11,338 bases of DNA, taken from positions 1 through 11,338 of the forward strand of contig JAGXSR010000074.1 of assembly GCA_018333405.1 (NCBI GenBank). The letters are read 5' to 3'. Position 1 is the stretch's first letter. The number at the start of each line of letters is the position of its first letter. The DNA is from Dethiobacter sp. (lineage in GTDB: Bacteria; Bacillota; Dethiobacteria; DTU022). Shown piece by piece: positions 1 to 6,916 of this stretch. Below the pieces are notes generated by a model. That model did not search any database. It was not told where the DNA came from and saw only the letters and a program-made list of their open reading frames with translations. The position numbers and the translations under genes are program-made.

Positions 1-29
1 CCCTTTACCTTAAATTATGCCCGCCGAAG

Positions 30-35
30 AAGGAG
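30..35 (+). promoter_or_regulatory. Ribosome binding site deciding the TTG start of the corrinoid activator gene
   Basis: AAGGAG lies 12 bases before the TTG at 48, a slightly long spacing. The ATG at 38 is only 2 bases away and opens a frame with no ferredoxin motif. An in-frame TGA at 39-41 blocks any start upstream of TTG 48 in the coding frame, so TTG is the first usable start. Confidence 0.6.
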
Positions 36-47
36 CAATGATCATCC

Positions 48-1883
48 TTGCACAAAGTTACTTTTCTTCCTCAACAAAAAGTAATTACAGTGCCGCCTGG
101 AACAAATCTGCTTGCAGCTTCCGCCCTGGCCGGCGTTCCGGTAGAAGGTAATTGCGGCGGCAAAGGCGCCTGCGGCAAATGTAAGGTCAGGATAGTGGAG
201 GGCGACCGCAAAGAGCCCACTGCCGCCGAAAGCAAAGGCTTAAGCGCGGATGAGCTGGCCAACGGCTGGGTTCTGGCCTGCCAAAGAGAAGTGTGTGGCT
301 GCACCGTTGCGGAGATACAGGCTGCGCGCGACGCCTGCAACCGTAAAACAACCCTTCACCGCGCCGCATCTGTAATCGAACCTGAACCGAGCGTGGAAAA
401 GATAGCGCTTAAATTGTCGCGCCCGTCGATTGAAGATCAAACTTCCGACCTGGAGCGACTGCGGCAGGCCCTTTCGCGGCAAGAACTCTCAGTAAACTTA
501 AAGTTGCTGGCCGCCTTGCCGGGCGCCCTGCGTCGCCGGCGTTTTGCCGTGACCGCGGTTATCTCAGATCAGCAGTTGATTGCCGTGGAGCCGGGCGACA
601 GTAGCGGAGGCATCTTCGGCCTGGCTTTTGATATCGGCACTACAACCCTGATGAGCTCGCTGATTGATCTCTCAAGCGGCGCAGTTTTAGCGGTAACCGC
701 GGCAACCAACCCGCAAAATGTATTCGGATCCGACGTGGTCTCACGTATTACCCATGCTTCAAAAAGTCCGGAATACTTAACCGCCCTGCAGCAGAAAGTA
801 ATCGAAACTCTAAACATCATGATTGCGGGGCTTTCAGCTCAAACAGGCGTCAGGACAGACGAGATATACGAAGCCGTGGTGGTGGGCAACACCACAATGA
901 GCCACCTTTTTTTGGGAATTGATCCCGCCCACCTGGCCCTTGCTCCGTTTATTCCGGCTTTTCAGAAAGCGCTGGAATTGGACGCGGCAGATCTGGGACT
1001 GGCCATGAACCGCTTTGGCCGGGTGACAGTACTGCCCAATATCGCCGGATATGTCGGCTCCGATACCGTAGGAGTGATTCTGGCCACAGACTTAGACCGG
1101 CGAAGCGATCCCTGCCTGGCCGTGGATATCGGCACTAACGGCGAACTGGTGCTGGCTGCTAACGGGAGAATTCTCGCCTGCTCTACCGCCGCCGGACCGG
1201 CTTTTGAAGGCGCTCAGATTCGGTATGGCATGCGGGCGGCAGACGGAGCCATTGAGGCGGTGGATATTTACAACGATGATCTGAAACTGCAAGTGATCGG
1301 CGGCCTGAAAGCGCACGGCATCTGCGGATCCGGTCTGATCGATGCGGCAGCGGCGCTGCTTAAAGCCGGAGCGATTGAACCTTCCGGCCGCCTGGTCAAT
1401 CCTGAAACCGATGCTCTGAAGTTGCCGGCTTCAATCAGACAGCGGATACGCCGCGGCGCCGGCGGTTTCGAGTTCATCCTGGCGGACGCTTCCCAAACCT
1501 CAACCGGATCGGATCTGGTTTTGACCCAAGGCGATTTACGGGAGTTGCAGCTGGCTAAGGGCGCCATCTGCGCCGGGTTTAAGGTGCTGCTTCGGGAAGC
1601 GGGGATTACGTCAGAAGATGTGGAGTGTGTGCTTTTAGCGGGGGCCTTCGGCAACTATATCCGTGTGGAGAGCGCCCTGGCCATCGGCCTGTTGCCCGCT
1701 TTGCCGCCGGAGAAAATTATCCCTGTGGGCAACGCCGCCGGCGACGGCGCCTGCATGGCCCTAATCTCTAAGTCAGTGCGCCGGCGAGCCTTCGCCCTGC
1801 CAAAGCGGGTAGAGCATGTAGAGCTTTCCACCAGGCAGGACTTCCAGGAAGAGTTTATCAACGCCCTGGCTTTCCCGGGGTAA
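48..1883 (+). CDS. Corrinoid protein reductive activator (RACo/RamA type, [2Fe-2S] + DUF4445 ASKHA domain)
   Basis: This 611-residue protein is predicted to reactivate corrinoid proteins by ATP-dependent reduction of accidentally formed Co(II) to Co(I), in the cytosol. The N-terminal plant-type ferredoxin domain shows Cys36-x5-Cys42-x2-Cys45 and Cys78, the expected [2Fe-2S] ligands. After a linker of about 100 residues comes the ASKHA-like part, with phosphate-loop motifs FDIGTTT (about 193-199) and VDIGTNGE (about 357-364), then AGAFGNY (about 532) and GNAAGDGA (about 561). Length and domain order fit RACo of carbon monoxide/acetyl-CoA pathway organisms and the RamA activators of methyltransferase systems. 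The start is TTG, set by an in-frame stop just upstream. No corrinoid protein or methyltransferase lies downstream in the window, so its partner is probably upstream of the left edge or elsewhere. The family call is secure; which corrinoid protein it serves is unknown. Confidence 0.93.
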   Translation: MHKVTFLPQQKVITVPPGTNLLAASALAGVPVEGNCGGKGACGKCKVRIVEGDRKEPTAAESKGLSADELANGWVLACQREVCGCTVAEIQAARDACNRKTTLHRAASVIEPEPSVEKIALKLSRPSIEDQTSDLERLRQALSRQELSVNLKLLAALPGALRRRRFAVTAVISDQQLIAVEPGDSSGGIFGLAFDIGTTTLMSSLIDLSSGAVLAVTAATNPQNVFGSDVVSRITHASKSPEYLTALQQKVIETLNIMIAGLSAQTGVRTDEIYEAVVVGNTTMSHLFLGIDPAHLALAPFIPAFQKALELDAADLGLAMNRFGRVTVLPNIAGYVGSDTVGVILATDLDRRSDPCLAVDIGTNGELVLAANGRILACSTAAGPAFEGAQIRYGMRAADGAIEAVDIYNDDLKLQVIGGLKAHGICGSGLIDAAAALLKAGAIEPSGRLVNPETDALKLPASIRQRIRRGAGGFEFILADASQTSTGSDLVLTQGDLRELQLAKGAICAGFKVLLREAGITSEDVECVLLAGAFGNYIRVESALAIGLLPALPPEKIIPVGNAAGDGACMALISKSVRRRAFALPKRVEHVELSTRQDFQEEFINALAFPG

Positions 1884-1927
1884 AGCGGATCAATTGAGGC
1901 GCGGACAAGGGGCGTTAACTGAAAATG

Positions 1928-1968
1928 GCCGCTCTGAGCGGCAGAGCACCGGCGATGGCCGGCAGAGC
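1928..1968. repeat. Cluster of short GC-rich palindromes with a direct repeat
   Basis: GCCGCT (1928-1933) pairs with AGCGGC (1937-1942). An alternative stem uses GCTCTG (1931-1936) and CAGAGC (1942-1947). A further stem pairs CCGGC (1949-1953) with GCCGG (1958-1962). The octamer GGCAGAGC occurs at 1940-1947 and again at 1961-1968, 21 bases apart start to start. No T-tract follows, so this is not an ordinary intrinsic terminator. It may be an extragenic palindromic repeat or a fold that protects the 3' end of the upstream transcript. Confidence 0.5.
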
Positions 1969-2095
1969 GTCCCGCCCGGCAGTATTCAGCGATCAGCCAC
2001 CTAAACGGGTTCCAGGCGGCACAAAGGGAAATTTTTTTCGGCATGGATTCAAACAGCTGCTTCGGGTCATAATTTATATCAGGCCCCAAATCCCC

Positions 2096-2124
2096 TTGAA
2101 TAACGGACGCACGATCGTTAAGAT
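2096..2124 (+). promoter_or_regulatory. Candidate sigma-A promoter P1 for murT-gatD
   Basis: TTGAAT (2096-2101) and TAAGAT (2119-2124) are separated by exactly 17 bases and match the consensus at 4 of 6 positions each. The end of the spacer is the perfect palindrome ACGATCGT (2111-2118), which could be a protein site or chance. Confidence 0.35.
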
Positions 2125-2161
2125 GAAGATACGGGAGTAAGCCAGGATTAATACCGCCGGC

Positions 2162-2190
2162 TTCAAGGTATAAACAGCTGAAACTATAGT
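2162..2190 (+). promoter_or_regulatory. Candidate sigma-A promoter P2 for murT-gatD
   Basis: The -10 element TATAGT (2185-2190) matches 5 of 6 consensus bases. It lies 17 bases after a weak -35 element TTCAAG (2162-2167). Transcription would begin near 2197, giving a leader of about 40 bases before the GTG at 2235. Confidence 0.4.
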
Positions 2191-2213
2191 CCCTTTAACA
2201 ACCGTTTTCACAG

Positions 2214-2219
2214 AAGGAG
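2214..2219 (+). promoter_or_regulatory. Ribosome binding site upstream of murT (unusually distant)
   Basis: AAGGAG is a strong match but lies 15 bases before the GTG at 2235, further than usual, and no in-frame ATG/GTG/TTG falls between them. An alternative is the in-frame TTG at 2301, preceded by a weak AGGA (2291-2294) 6 bases upstream. Confidence 0.45.
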
Positions 2220-2234
2220 AGCCGCACAAAACCA

Positions 2235-3692
2235 GTGGAAAAAGATAATCGCCGCTCCGATCTGCTTTCCCCAAAAGATTCCGTCAATACAGGACTCAAT
2301 TTGAAACATTTAAGCGGCATCTGGATCGGCAAACTGATTATGGGGGCGAGCCGGCTTACCGGCCGGGGCGGCACCACACTTCCCGGCCGGGCCGCTTTAA
2401 GATTTTCACCGGGGATACTGGCCTATTTGAGCCGGCAGCTTGCGCAGGGCAGCGTTCTGGTTACCGGCACCAATGGTAAGACTACAACCGCGTCCCTGCT
2501 CACCGGCATTCTCAGGCAGGCCGGCTACCAATGTCTGCACAATCAGTCCGGTTCGAATATGTCGTGGGGTGTGGCCTCCGCGCTGATCGGCGCCGGCGCC
2601 TGGAGCGGAAAGCTGCCCGGAGATATCGGGATTATGGAAGTGGATGAAGGAGCTTTTCCCGCCGTGGTCAGAGAGCTTAAACCCCGGGGGGCTGTGGTCA
2701 CCAATATCTACCGCGACCAGCTGGACCGCTTTGGCGAGATCGATCACGTGCAAAAAACAATCCTGAGCGGGCTGGATTGTCTTCCCCCGGACAGCTTCCA
2801 GGTTTTAAACGCCGACGATCCGTCCCTGACCGACATGCGCAGCGACCGGCCTGGGAGAACATGGTACTATGGACTGGAGCTGGAGCTGCCGCCGGATCTC
2901 TTCCGGAATACGGCTCAGGATATAAAATCCTGCCCGCACTGCCATGATCAGCTGTTTTACGAGCGCATCTATTTTGCCCACCTGGGCCGCTACCGTTGCC
3001 AAAAGTGCAATTTTCGCAGGCCTAAGCCGGACGTAACCTTGAATAAACGTTTTTTTACTGCAGACGGACGAACGGTCATCGAGCTGCGCCTGCAGGGTAA
3101 ATCGCTTAAACTGGACTATCCGCTGATGGGCGCCTACAATCTGTACAACGCCCTGGCCGCGGCCACCTGCGCGACCGCATTAGGAGTTCCGGCGGATCTG
3201 ATCGGCGCCGCCCTGACCAAAGCCGCTCCCTCCTTCGGACGGATGGAGCGTTTTTCCATGGACGGGCGGACGCTGATCATGGCGCTGATCAAAAATCCGG
3301 CCGGAGCCAACGAGGTGCTGCGCACACTGATCGAGAAGGAAGGTAAAATTCACTTACTTGTAGCCATTAACGATAAAATTGCCGACGGCACTGATATTTC
3401 CTGGCTGTGGGACGCCGATTTTGAGCAGCTCAAGTCGATCCGGGAGCGGCTTGCGCCGGTCGTGGTGTCGGGGCAAAGAGCCTGGGAGATGGTTTTGCGC
3501 TTGAAGTATGCCGGGCTCGACTCCGCCGGCATTACGCTGGAAGAAAGCCCGAAGCAGGCCATACTGAAAGCGCTGCAACTGACGCCTCCCGGGGAAATAC
3601 TGTTTATTATGCCGACCTATACCGCGATGTTCGACTTGCGCCGCGCCCTGAACGCTTTAGGTGTCGCTAAACCATACTGGGAGGGCCCATAA
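2235..3692 (+). CDS. murT: Lipid II isoglutaminyl synthase, MurT subunit
   Basis: MurT is the Mur-ligase-like subunit of the MurT-GatD complex, which amidates the D-glutamate of lipid II to D-isoglutamine on the cytoplasmic face using glutamine-derived ammonia and ATP. The Mur ligase central domain carries the P-loop GTNGKTTT (from Gly78). A four-cysteine zinc ribbon typical of MurT follows, with Cys233-x2-Cys236 and Cys255-x2-Cys258. The C-terminal DUF1727 domain holds the conserved NDKIADGTDISWLWD stretch; Asp387 within it is the likely counterpart of the aspartate that completes the GatD catalytic triad in Staphylococcus. From GTG 2235 the protein has 485 residues with a 29-residue polar lead before the family's usual beginning near IWIGKLI. 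A start at TTG 2301 (463 residues) fits family length better, so the start is uncertain. The gene is coupled to gatD, 3 bases downstream. Confidence 0.95.
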   Translation: MEKDNRRSDLLSPKDSVNTGLNLKHLSGIWIGKLIMGASRLTGRGGTTLPGRAALRFSPGILAYLSRQLAQGSVLVTGTNGKTTTASLLTGILRQAGYQCLHNQSGSNMSWGVASALIGAGAWSGKLPGDIGIMEVDEGAFPAVVRELKPRGAVVTNIYRDQLDRFGEIDHVQKTILSGLDCLPPDSFQVLNADDPSLTDMRSDRPGRTWYYGLELELPPDLFRNTAQDIKSCPHCHDQLFYERIYFAHLGRYRCQKCNFRRPKPDVTLNKRFFTADGRTVIELRLQGKSLKLDYPLMGAYNLYNALAAATCATALGVPADLIGAALTKAAPSFGRMERFSMDGRTLIMALIKNPAGANEVLRTLIEKEGKIHLLVAINDKIADGTDISWLWDADFEQLKSIRERLAPVVVSGQRAWEMVLRLKYAGLDSAGITLEESPKQAILKALQLTPPGEILFIMPTYTAMFDLRRALNALGVAKPYWEGP

Positions 3693-3695
3693 AAA

Positions 3696-4457
3696 ATGGC
3701 CGGGATTAATATCTATCATCTTTATCCGGAACACTTAAACCTCTATGGTGATCGGGGGAATATCCTGGCGCTTTGCCGGCGGGCCGAATGGTATGGCCTG
3801 CCCTACACCCTGGTTCATGTTCGGCCGGGCGAAAAGATCGACTTTGCCCGATGTGACCTGCTGTTTATGGGCGGCGGGCAAGATTATGAGCAGAGACTTG
3901 TAGCCGGGGACCTTAAACGACACCGAAGTGAACTGTTGGCCGCAATTGAACAGGGCATGGTCATCCTGGCTGTCTGCGGCTCGTACCAACTATTGGGCCG
4001 CTACTACACGACTGGTAAGGGAGACAGCATCCCCGGGCTGGATATTCTAGACCTGTACACCAAATCCGGCCATAAACGAATGATCGGCAATATCGTTACC
4101 CAAAGCCGTCTCTGGGAACCGCCGCGCACCCTGGCCGGCTTTGAAAACCACGCCGGCCGCACCTACTTAGGTCCTTCCGTTAAACCGCTGGGCAAAGTGG
4201 TGCACGGCTTCGGCAATAACGGCGAAGATAAAAGCGAAGGGGCGGTCTATAACAATGTGATCGGCACTTACCTGCACGGCGCCCTTTTGCCGAAGAATCC
4301 TTGGCTGGCCGACCATTTGCTGAGGAAAGCAGTTTCATACCGGCGGCAGCAGTTCCTGTTTAAACCATTGGACGATAAGATTGAGCTCAACGCTCACCGG
4401 TCCGCTCTCCGGCTGACCGGTTCCCGCCGGCACAAGCTGCGCTCCTCACGTGTATGA
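3696..4457 (+). CDS. gatD: Lipid II isoglutaminyl synthase, GatD glutaminase subunit
   Basis: GatD is the class I (triad-type) glutamine amidotransferase that hydrolyses glutamine and passes ammonia to MurT for lipid II amidation. The 253-residue protein begins with the family signature INIYHLYPEHLNLYGDRGN and has GGGQDYEQ near residue 60. The nucleophile is Cys94 in AVCGSYQLLG, the same number as the Staphylococcus aureus catalytic cysteine. The likely catalytic histidine is His194 in GTYLHGALLPKNP. The family lacks the usual third acidic residue, which MurT supplies. The ATG follows the murT stop by 3 bases, and its ribosome binding site (GGAGGG, 3680-3685) lies inside the end of murT, so translation is probably coupled. 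The gene ends 15 bases from the convergent VTC gene, with no clear terminator between. Confidence 0.95.
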   Translation: MAGINIYHLYPEHLNLYGDRGNILALCRRAEWYGLPYTLVHVRPGEKIDFARCDLLFMGGGQDYEQRLVAGDLKRHRSELLAAIEQGMVILAVCGSYQLLGRYYTTGKGDSIPGLDILDLYTKSGHKRMIGNIVTQSRLWEPPRTLAGFENHAGRTYLGPSVKPLGKVVHGFGNNGEDKSEGAVYNNVIGTYLHGALLPKNPWLADHLLRKAVSYRRQQFLFKPLDDKIELNAHRSALRLTGSRRHKLRSSRV

Positions 4458-4472
4458 AGCAGTAAAACCAGG

Positions 4473-5186
4473 TCAGAGCCAAGAAGGGTTTAATTCCCTG
4501 CACAAAACATATTTAGAGATGGCTGTTCTTCCCCGGGAAGCCATTTGGATCAGGCTTCTTATATAATCAGGCAAAATGGAGTCATATTTAACTTCCATAA
4601 TTACCGTATTCGATTCCATAGCTTTTAGCATAATTTGTTCCGGATCAAATAGATCTGTTAATACAGTGCCTGCACACAACATCTTATCAAAGGTAACTCT
4701 GATTCCCATGTAAGGCAGCACATAAGCTTCACGCTTATAATCCACAATCACTTTGGGCTGCAAAAAACATCTTTTAAACTCAGAATAAAACATCAGCGAC
4801 GTTTGTGTGCCTGCTTCCCGCAAAAAATTAATATTACTGGAGATAATTGCTTCGTATTCCTGGCGGGAAATCTGTACTGCCTCTTTTTTGATCAGCTGAT
4901 TAAATTTACTTTTTTTCTCCAATCTGATCAACCGGTCACTGTGGTTATAGATCCTGATCCTGATTTTTTTTCTGTTCAGCAGCCCTGCCTGTTTGGCATG
5001 CATATCACTATTTTCCGGATCATCAAAATAGAGACTGCGGATATAATATCCGTCATCATCCAGAGAATGATGATCTTGCTGCAGCACATACTTGAGTCTG
5101 CTCCGCAAAGCCAGATATTCGAAATAATTTATATAATATTTCAGCTCATGCCTGATTTTACTGTTCACAACTGTCTCATTCATCAC
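4473..5186 (-). CDS. VTC-domain polyphosphate polymerase family protein
   Basis: The protein has 237 residues and no membrane segment, so it is predicted cytosolic. In yeast, the VTC domain of Vtc4 makes polyphosphate from ATP inside a basic tunnel. Matching family features are RHELKYYI (12-19), YYIRSLYFDD (47-56), the basic strand with Arg76 and Arg78, Glu90-Lys91-Lys92, Arg152 in VDYKREAY, Arg163, Glu198 in IMEVKYD (likely metal ligand) and Lys225 in RTAISKY. All major expected positions look present, so an active enzyme is plausible, though bacterial members are little characterised. The frame opens with GTG (5184-5186) followed directly by ATG (5181-5183). A GGTGAT site upstream is 6 or 9 bases away respectively, so either may be used. 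It is last in the minus-strand cluster, 25 bases after the CotH gene. Confidence 0.88.
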   Translation of the reverse strand: MMNETVVNSKIRHELKYYINYFEYLALRSRLKYVLQQDHHSLDDDGYYIRSLYFDDPENSDMHAKQAGLLNRKKIRIRIYNHSDRLIRLEKKSKFNQLIKKEAVQISRQEYEAIISSNINFLREAGTQTSLMFYSEFKRCFLQPKVIVDYKREAYVLPYMGIRVTFDKMLCAGTVLTDLFDPEQIMLKAMESNTVIMEVKYDSILPDYIRSLIQMASRGRTAISKYVLCRELNPSWL

Positions 5187-5211
5187 AATACCATCACCAG
5201 TTTAATGAAAT

Positions 5212-6891
5212 TTAATTGACTACAATTTTATGGACGCCGAAATAACGTACATTTTCTGCATCTTCGTCATTATAGGTATCGAAGGCTACCTGCTGATTGC
5301 CCTGGTTATCCCGGATCAGCACTCGCCAATAGTACTCTCCTGCCGGTAGCGGGTTGACAGATATCTCGGGCTTTACCAGGTCGGATTGTTCAATGAGTAT
5401 ATCTGCAAAGTCGGGCGATTTACTGATTTGAAAATCATAATAGATCGGATCACCCTGTAAGTCGTACGATGCAGACCATCTGAAAACAAGCATCTCCCTA
5501 TCAAGGAAAGGGACTCCTAAGAAAACCGGCATCGGGTTTTCTAAAGCTAGATGAAACTCAGATAAATTTGCGTTTGGCTCGTCAGCTATGCGCCAAAATT
5601 CCTGCTCAAAATCCTCAACATTCAAATGCTCTGAATCCGGCCATCTGTTTACAAAACGAGATATTACAGGATAATAAGCATTTAATAATGAACTTGTCTG
5701 CTCAGATGTAATAAATGTATCAAGCAATAGCTCCATCTTCTCCACAAGCGCCTGCAAATTTTCAGGATCCTGAAAAAATCTTCTGTGCAGCACTACTCCC
5801 CAGTAATTGGATATTCCACGCTCCCATAAACCTCGCCTTGCTTCTCTCTCTTTGTCTATCTGGTCATAAAAACCCCACGCTCCATCATAATCCCAAGGCA
5901 GAAAATACCAGGTGTATGAGTTAAGCGGGCTGTATAAGAAAAAATTCTGTGTCCTGGTATCTATGTTTTCAAATAATATATTCACCGCCAGCCAAGTCAA
6001 ATAGTTATTTCGATTAAAGTGTCTGTCTATCACATAGTTTATATCTAATTCATAATTGTTGACATCATCCAACATGGACAACAGCTTGCCATGGTCCTGA
6101 TTCCCTCTGATCCCAAGTATTTGTTGGAACATATCTTCGTTATATTCAGGATCATCCTGATGCTTTAAATGATCCGGATATTTGTGAAACTCAAAAAATT
6201 CAGCTTTATACAGCTGCCCCTCGGGATCCAGACCACGTGCTCGCAGAAACAAGTTATTTGGCTGTTCAACCAGGGTAAAGAGACCGTAGTCCACAAACTC
6301 TGCGGCCGGCAGATCTCCGGACAGATCTTTAATAAACAGTTGAACAAACTGCGTTCTCAGGCCGGATAGATGAGGGATGATCTCCATATAGTCAAAACTC
6401 AGCTTGTTCCGCACTCTGGTTAAATCATATGGATGTTTGTTCAAATTGACTGTCCAAAGCCCGTTCCAGGCGCTCATTCTTTGATCCAGCCTGATTTTAA
6501 AAGATTTTTGTCCGGCAAATCTGGATGTGGCCCCCCTGATTTCTATCGTTCCGTTGAAATCACTCAGCCCAAAGCCGTAGTAACCGACAGCAGGACCTTT
6601 TGAATCGCCTTCCTGAAATATTATATCTACAACCGGTTCAAATTCGTCATTAGCGTACCTGTCGCTTATTACATCAGCTAGCGTATAGTTCCCCCCTCCT
6701 CTGATCGTAACATAAAGAAACTTAACGCTGCCGTCATCGTCGTTACGATAGAGCTCGGTATTGTAAACCAGATCCTGCGAATCCGGCACATGGCCATTTA
6801 TTGCCGGTTGAGCCGCCCGCATGCAGGCGGCTGATAATATCATCGGCAGAATTACAGCCGGCAATACACATAACTTCCTTTTATCAATCAA
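5212..6891 (-). CDS. Exported CotH-kinase-family protein with C-terminal Fn3-like domain
   Basis: This 559-residue protein has a basic, hydrophobic N-terminus (1-23) ending in LSAAC, a possible lipobox with Cys23, so it is probably a secreted or lipid-anchored surface protein. The serine at -3 makes the lipobox imperfect. The CotH region shows RGATSR (119-124) with Lys129 in KSFKIRL, NKLSFDYM (162-169), Glu209 in LFTLVEQPN, NIDTRTQNFFLY (309-320) and the metal-binding-type WDYDGAWG (333-340). Bacillus CotH is an atypical protein kinase of the spore coat, but nothing here points to spores. Residues about 455-545 form an Fn3-like beta domain (FRWSAS, EYYWRVLIRDNQGN). The start is TTG, fixed by an in-frame stop three codons upstream. 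The neighbours, DUF4956 25 bases before and VTC 25 bases after, suggest a surface-phosphate role with the Pel-like polymer. Confidence 0.88.
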   Translation of the reverse strand: MIDKRKLCVLPAVILPMILSAACMRAAQPAINGHVPDSQDLVYNTELYRNDDDGSVKFLYVTIRGGGNYTLADVISDRYANDEFEPVVDIIFQEGDSKGPAVGYYGFGLSDFNGTIEIRGATSRFAGQKSFKIRLDQRMSAWNGLWTVNLNKHPYDLTRVRNKLSFDYMEIIPHLSGLRTQFVQLFIKDLSGDLPAAEFVDYGLFTLVEQPNNLFLRARGLDPEGQLYKAEFFEFHKYPDHLKHQDDPEYNEDMFQQILGIRGNQDHGKLLSMLDDVNNYELDINYVIDRHFNRNNYLTWLAVNILFENIDTRTQNFFLYSPLNSYTWYFLPWDYDGAWGFYDQIDKEREARRGLWERGISNYWGVVLHRRFFQDPENLQALVEKMELLLDTFITSEQTSSLLNAYYPVISRFVNRWPDSEHLNVEDFEQEFWRIADEPNANLSEFHLALENPMPVFLGVPFLDREMLVFRWSASYDLQGDPIYYDFQISKSPDFADILIEQSDLVKPEISVNPLPAGEYYWRVLIRDNQGNQQVAFDTYNDEDAENVRYFGVHKIVVN

Positions 6892-6897
6892 GTGAGT

Positions 6898-6904
6898 TCA
6901 CCTC
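6898..6904 (-). promoter_or_regulatory. Ribosome binding site fixing the TTG start of the CotH-family gene
   Basis: On the minus strand GAGGTGA lies 6 bases before the TTG at 6889-6891. Its last three bases (TGA) form an in-frame stop, so no upstream start in this frame is possible. The next methionine (residue 17) falls inside the hydrophobic signal segment and would break it. Confidence 0.7.
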
Positions 6905-6916
6905 GCGCACAAGAGA

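Larger units (their letters stand above)
1884..2234. other. 351-base non-coding gap with palindromes and promoter candidates
   Basis: This stretch separates the corrinoid activator from murT. The left part (about 1925-1990) is GC-rich and palindromic. The middle has an A/T run around 2030-2040, and the right part contains two sigma-A-like promoter candidates and the murT ribosome binding site. A 71-codon open frame (1925-2140) and hydrophobic antisense frames lack good ribosome binding sites and recognisable motifs, so I do not call them genes. I see no tRNA, riboswitch or clear GC-hairpin-plus-T-tract terminator. Confidence 0.6.

Noticed and set aside
1..41. Possible 3' end of an upstream gene, stopping at TGA 39-41 over the next gene's ribosome binding site
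   Set aside because: The arrangement is plausible, but only about a dozen codons are visible, another frame is also open across the edge, and nothing identifies a product.
1268..1654. 128-codon minus-strand frame inside the corrinoid activator gene
   Set aside because: It is a shadow of a GC-rich conserved coding region, with serine/proline/arginine-rich composition and no motif.
1925..2140. 71-codon plus-strand open frame in the intergenic gap
   Set aside because: It has no proper ribosome binding site, its arginine/alanine-rich start comes from GC-rich palindromes, and it runs through the promoter candidate at 2096-2124.
2074..2274. 66-codon hydrophobic minus-strand frame opposite the murT promoter region
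   Set aside because: It needs a TTG start inside murT, has no convincing ribosome binding site, and its hydrophobicity can arise from reading the AT-rich leader backwards.
4519..4544. Hairpin ATGGCT/AGCCAT as a terminator for gatD
   Set aside because: It is formed by codons of the conserved VTC motif around RTAIS, and only three T residues follow, so it is not a convincing intrinsic terminator.
4803..5219. 138-codon plus-strand frame opposite the VTC gene
   Set aside because: It is antisense to a well-conserved VTC domain and shows no motif of its own; long antisense frames are expected here from codon bias.
5212..6891. Spore-coat locus suggested by the CotH family
   Set aside because: No other spore gene is present and the neighbours are polysaccharide genes; the CotH kinase family is much broader than spore coat proteins.
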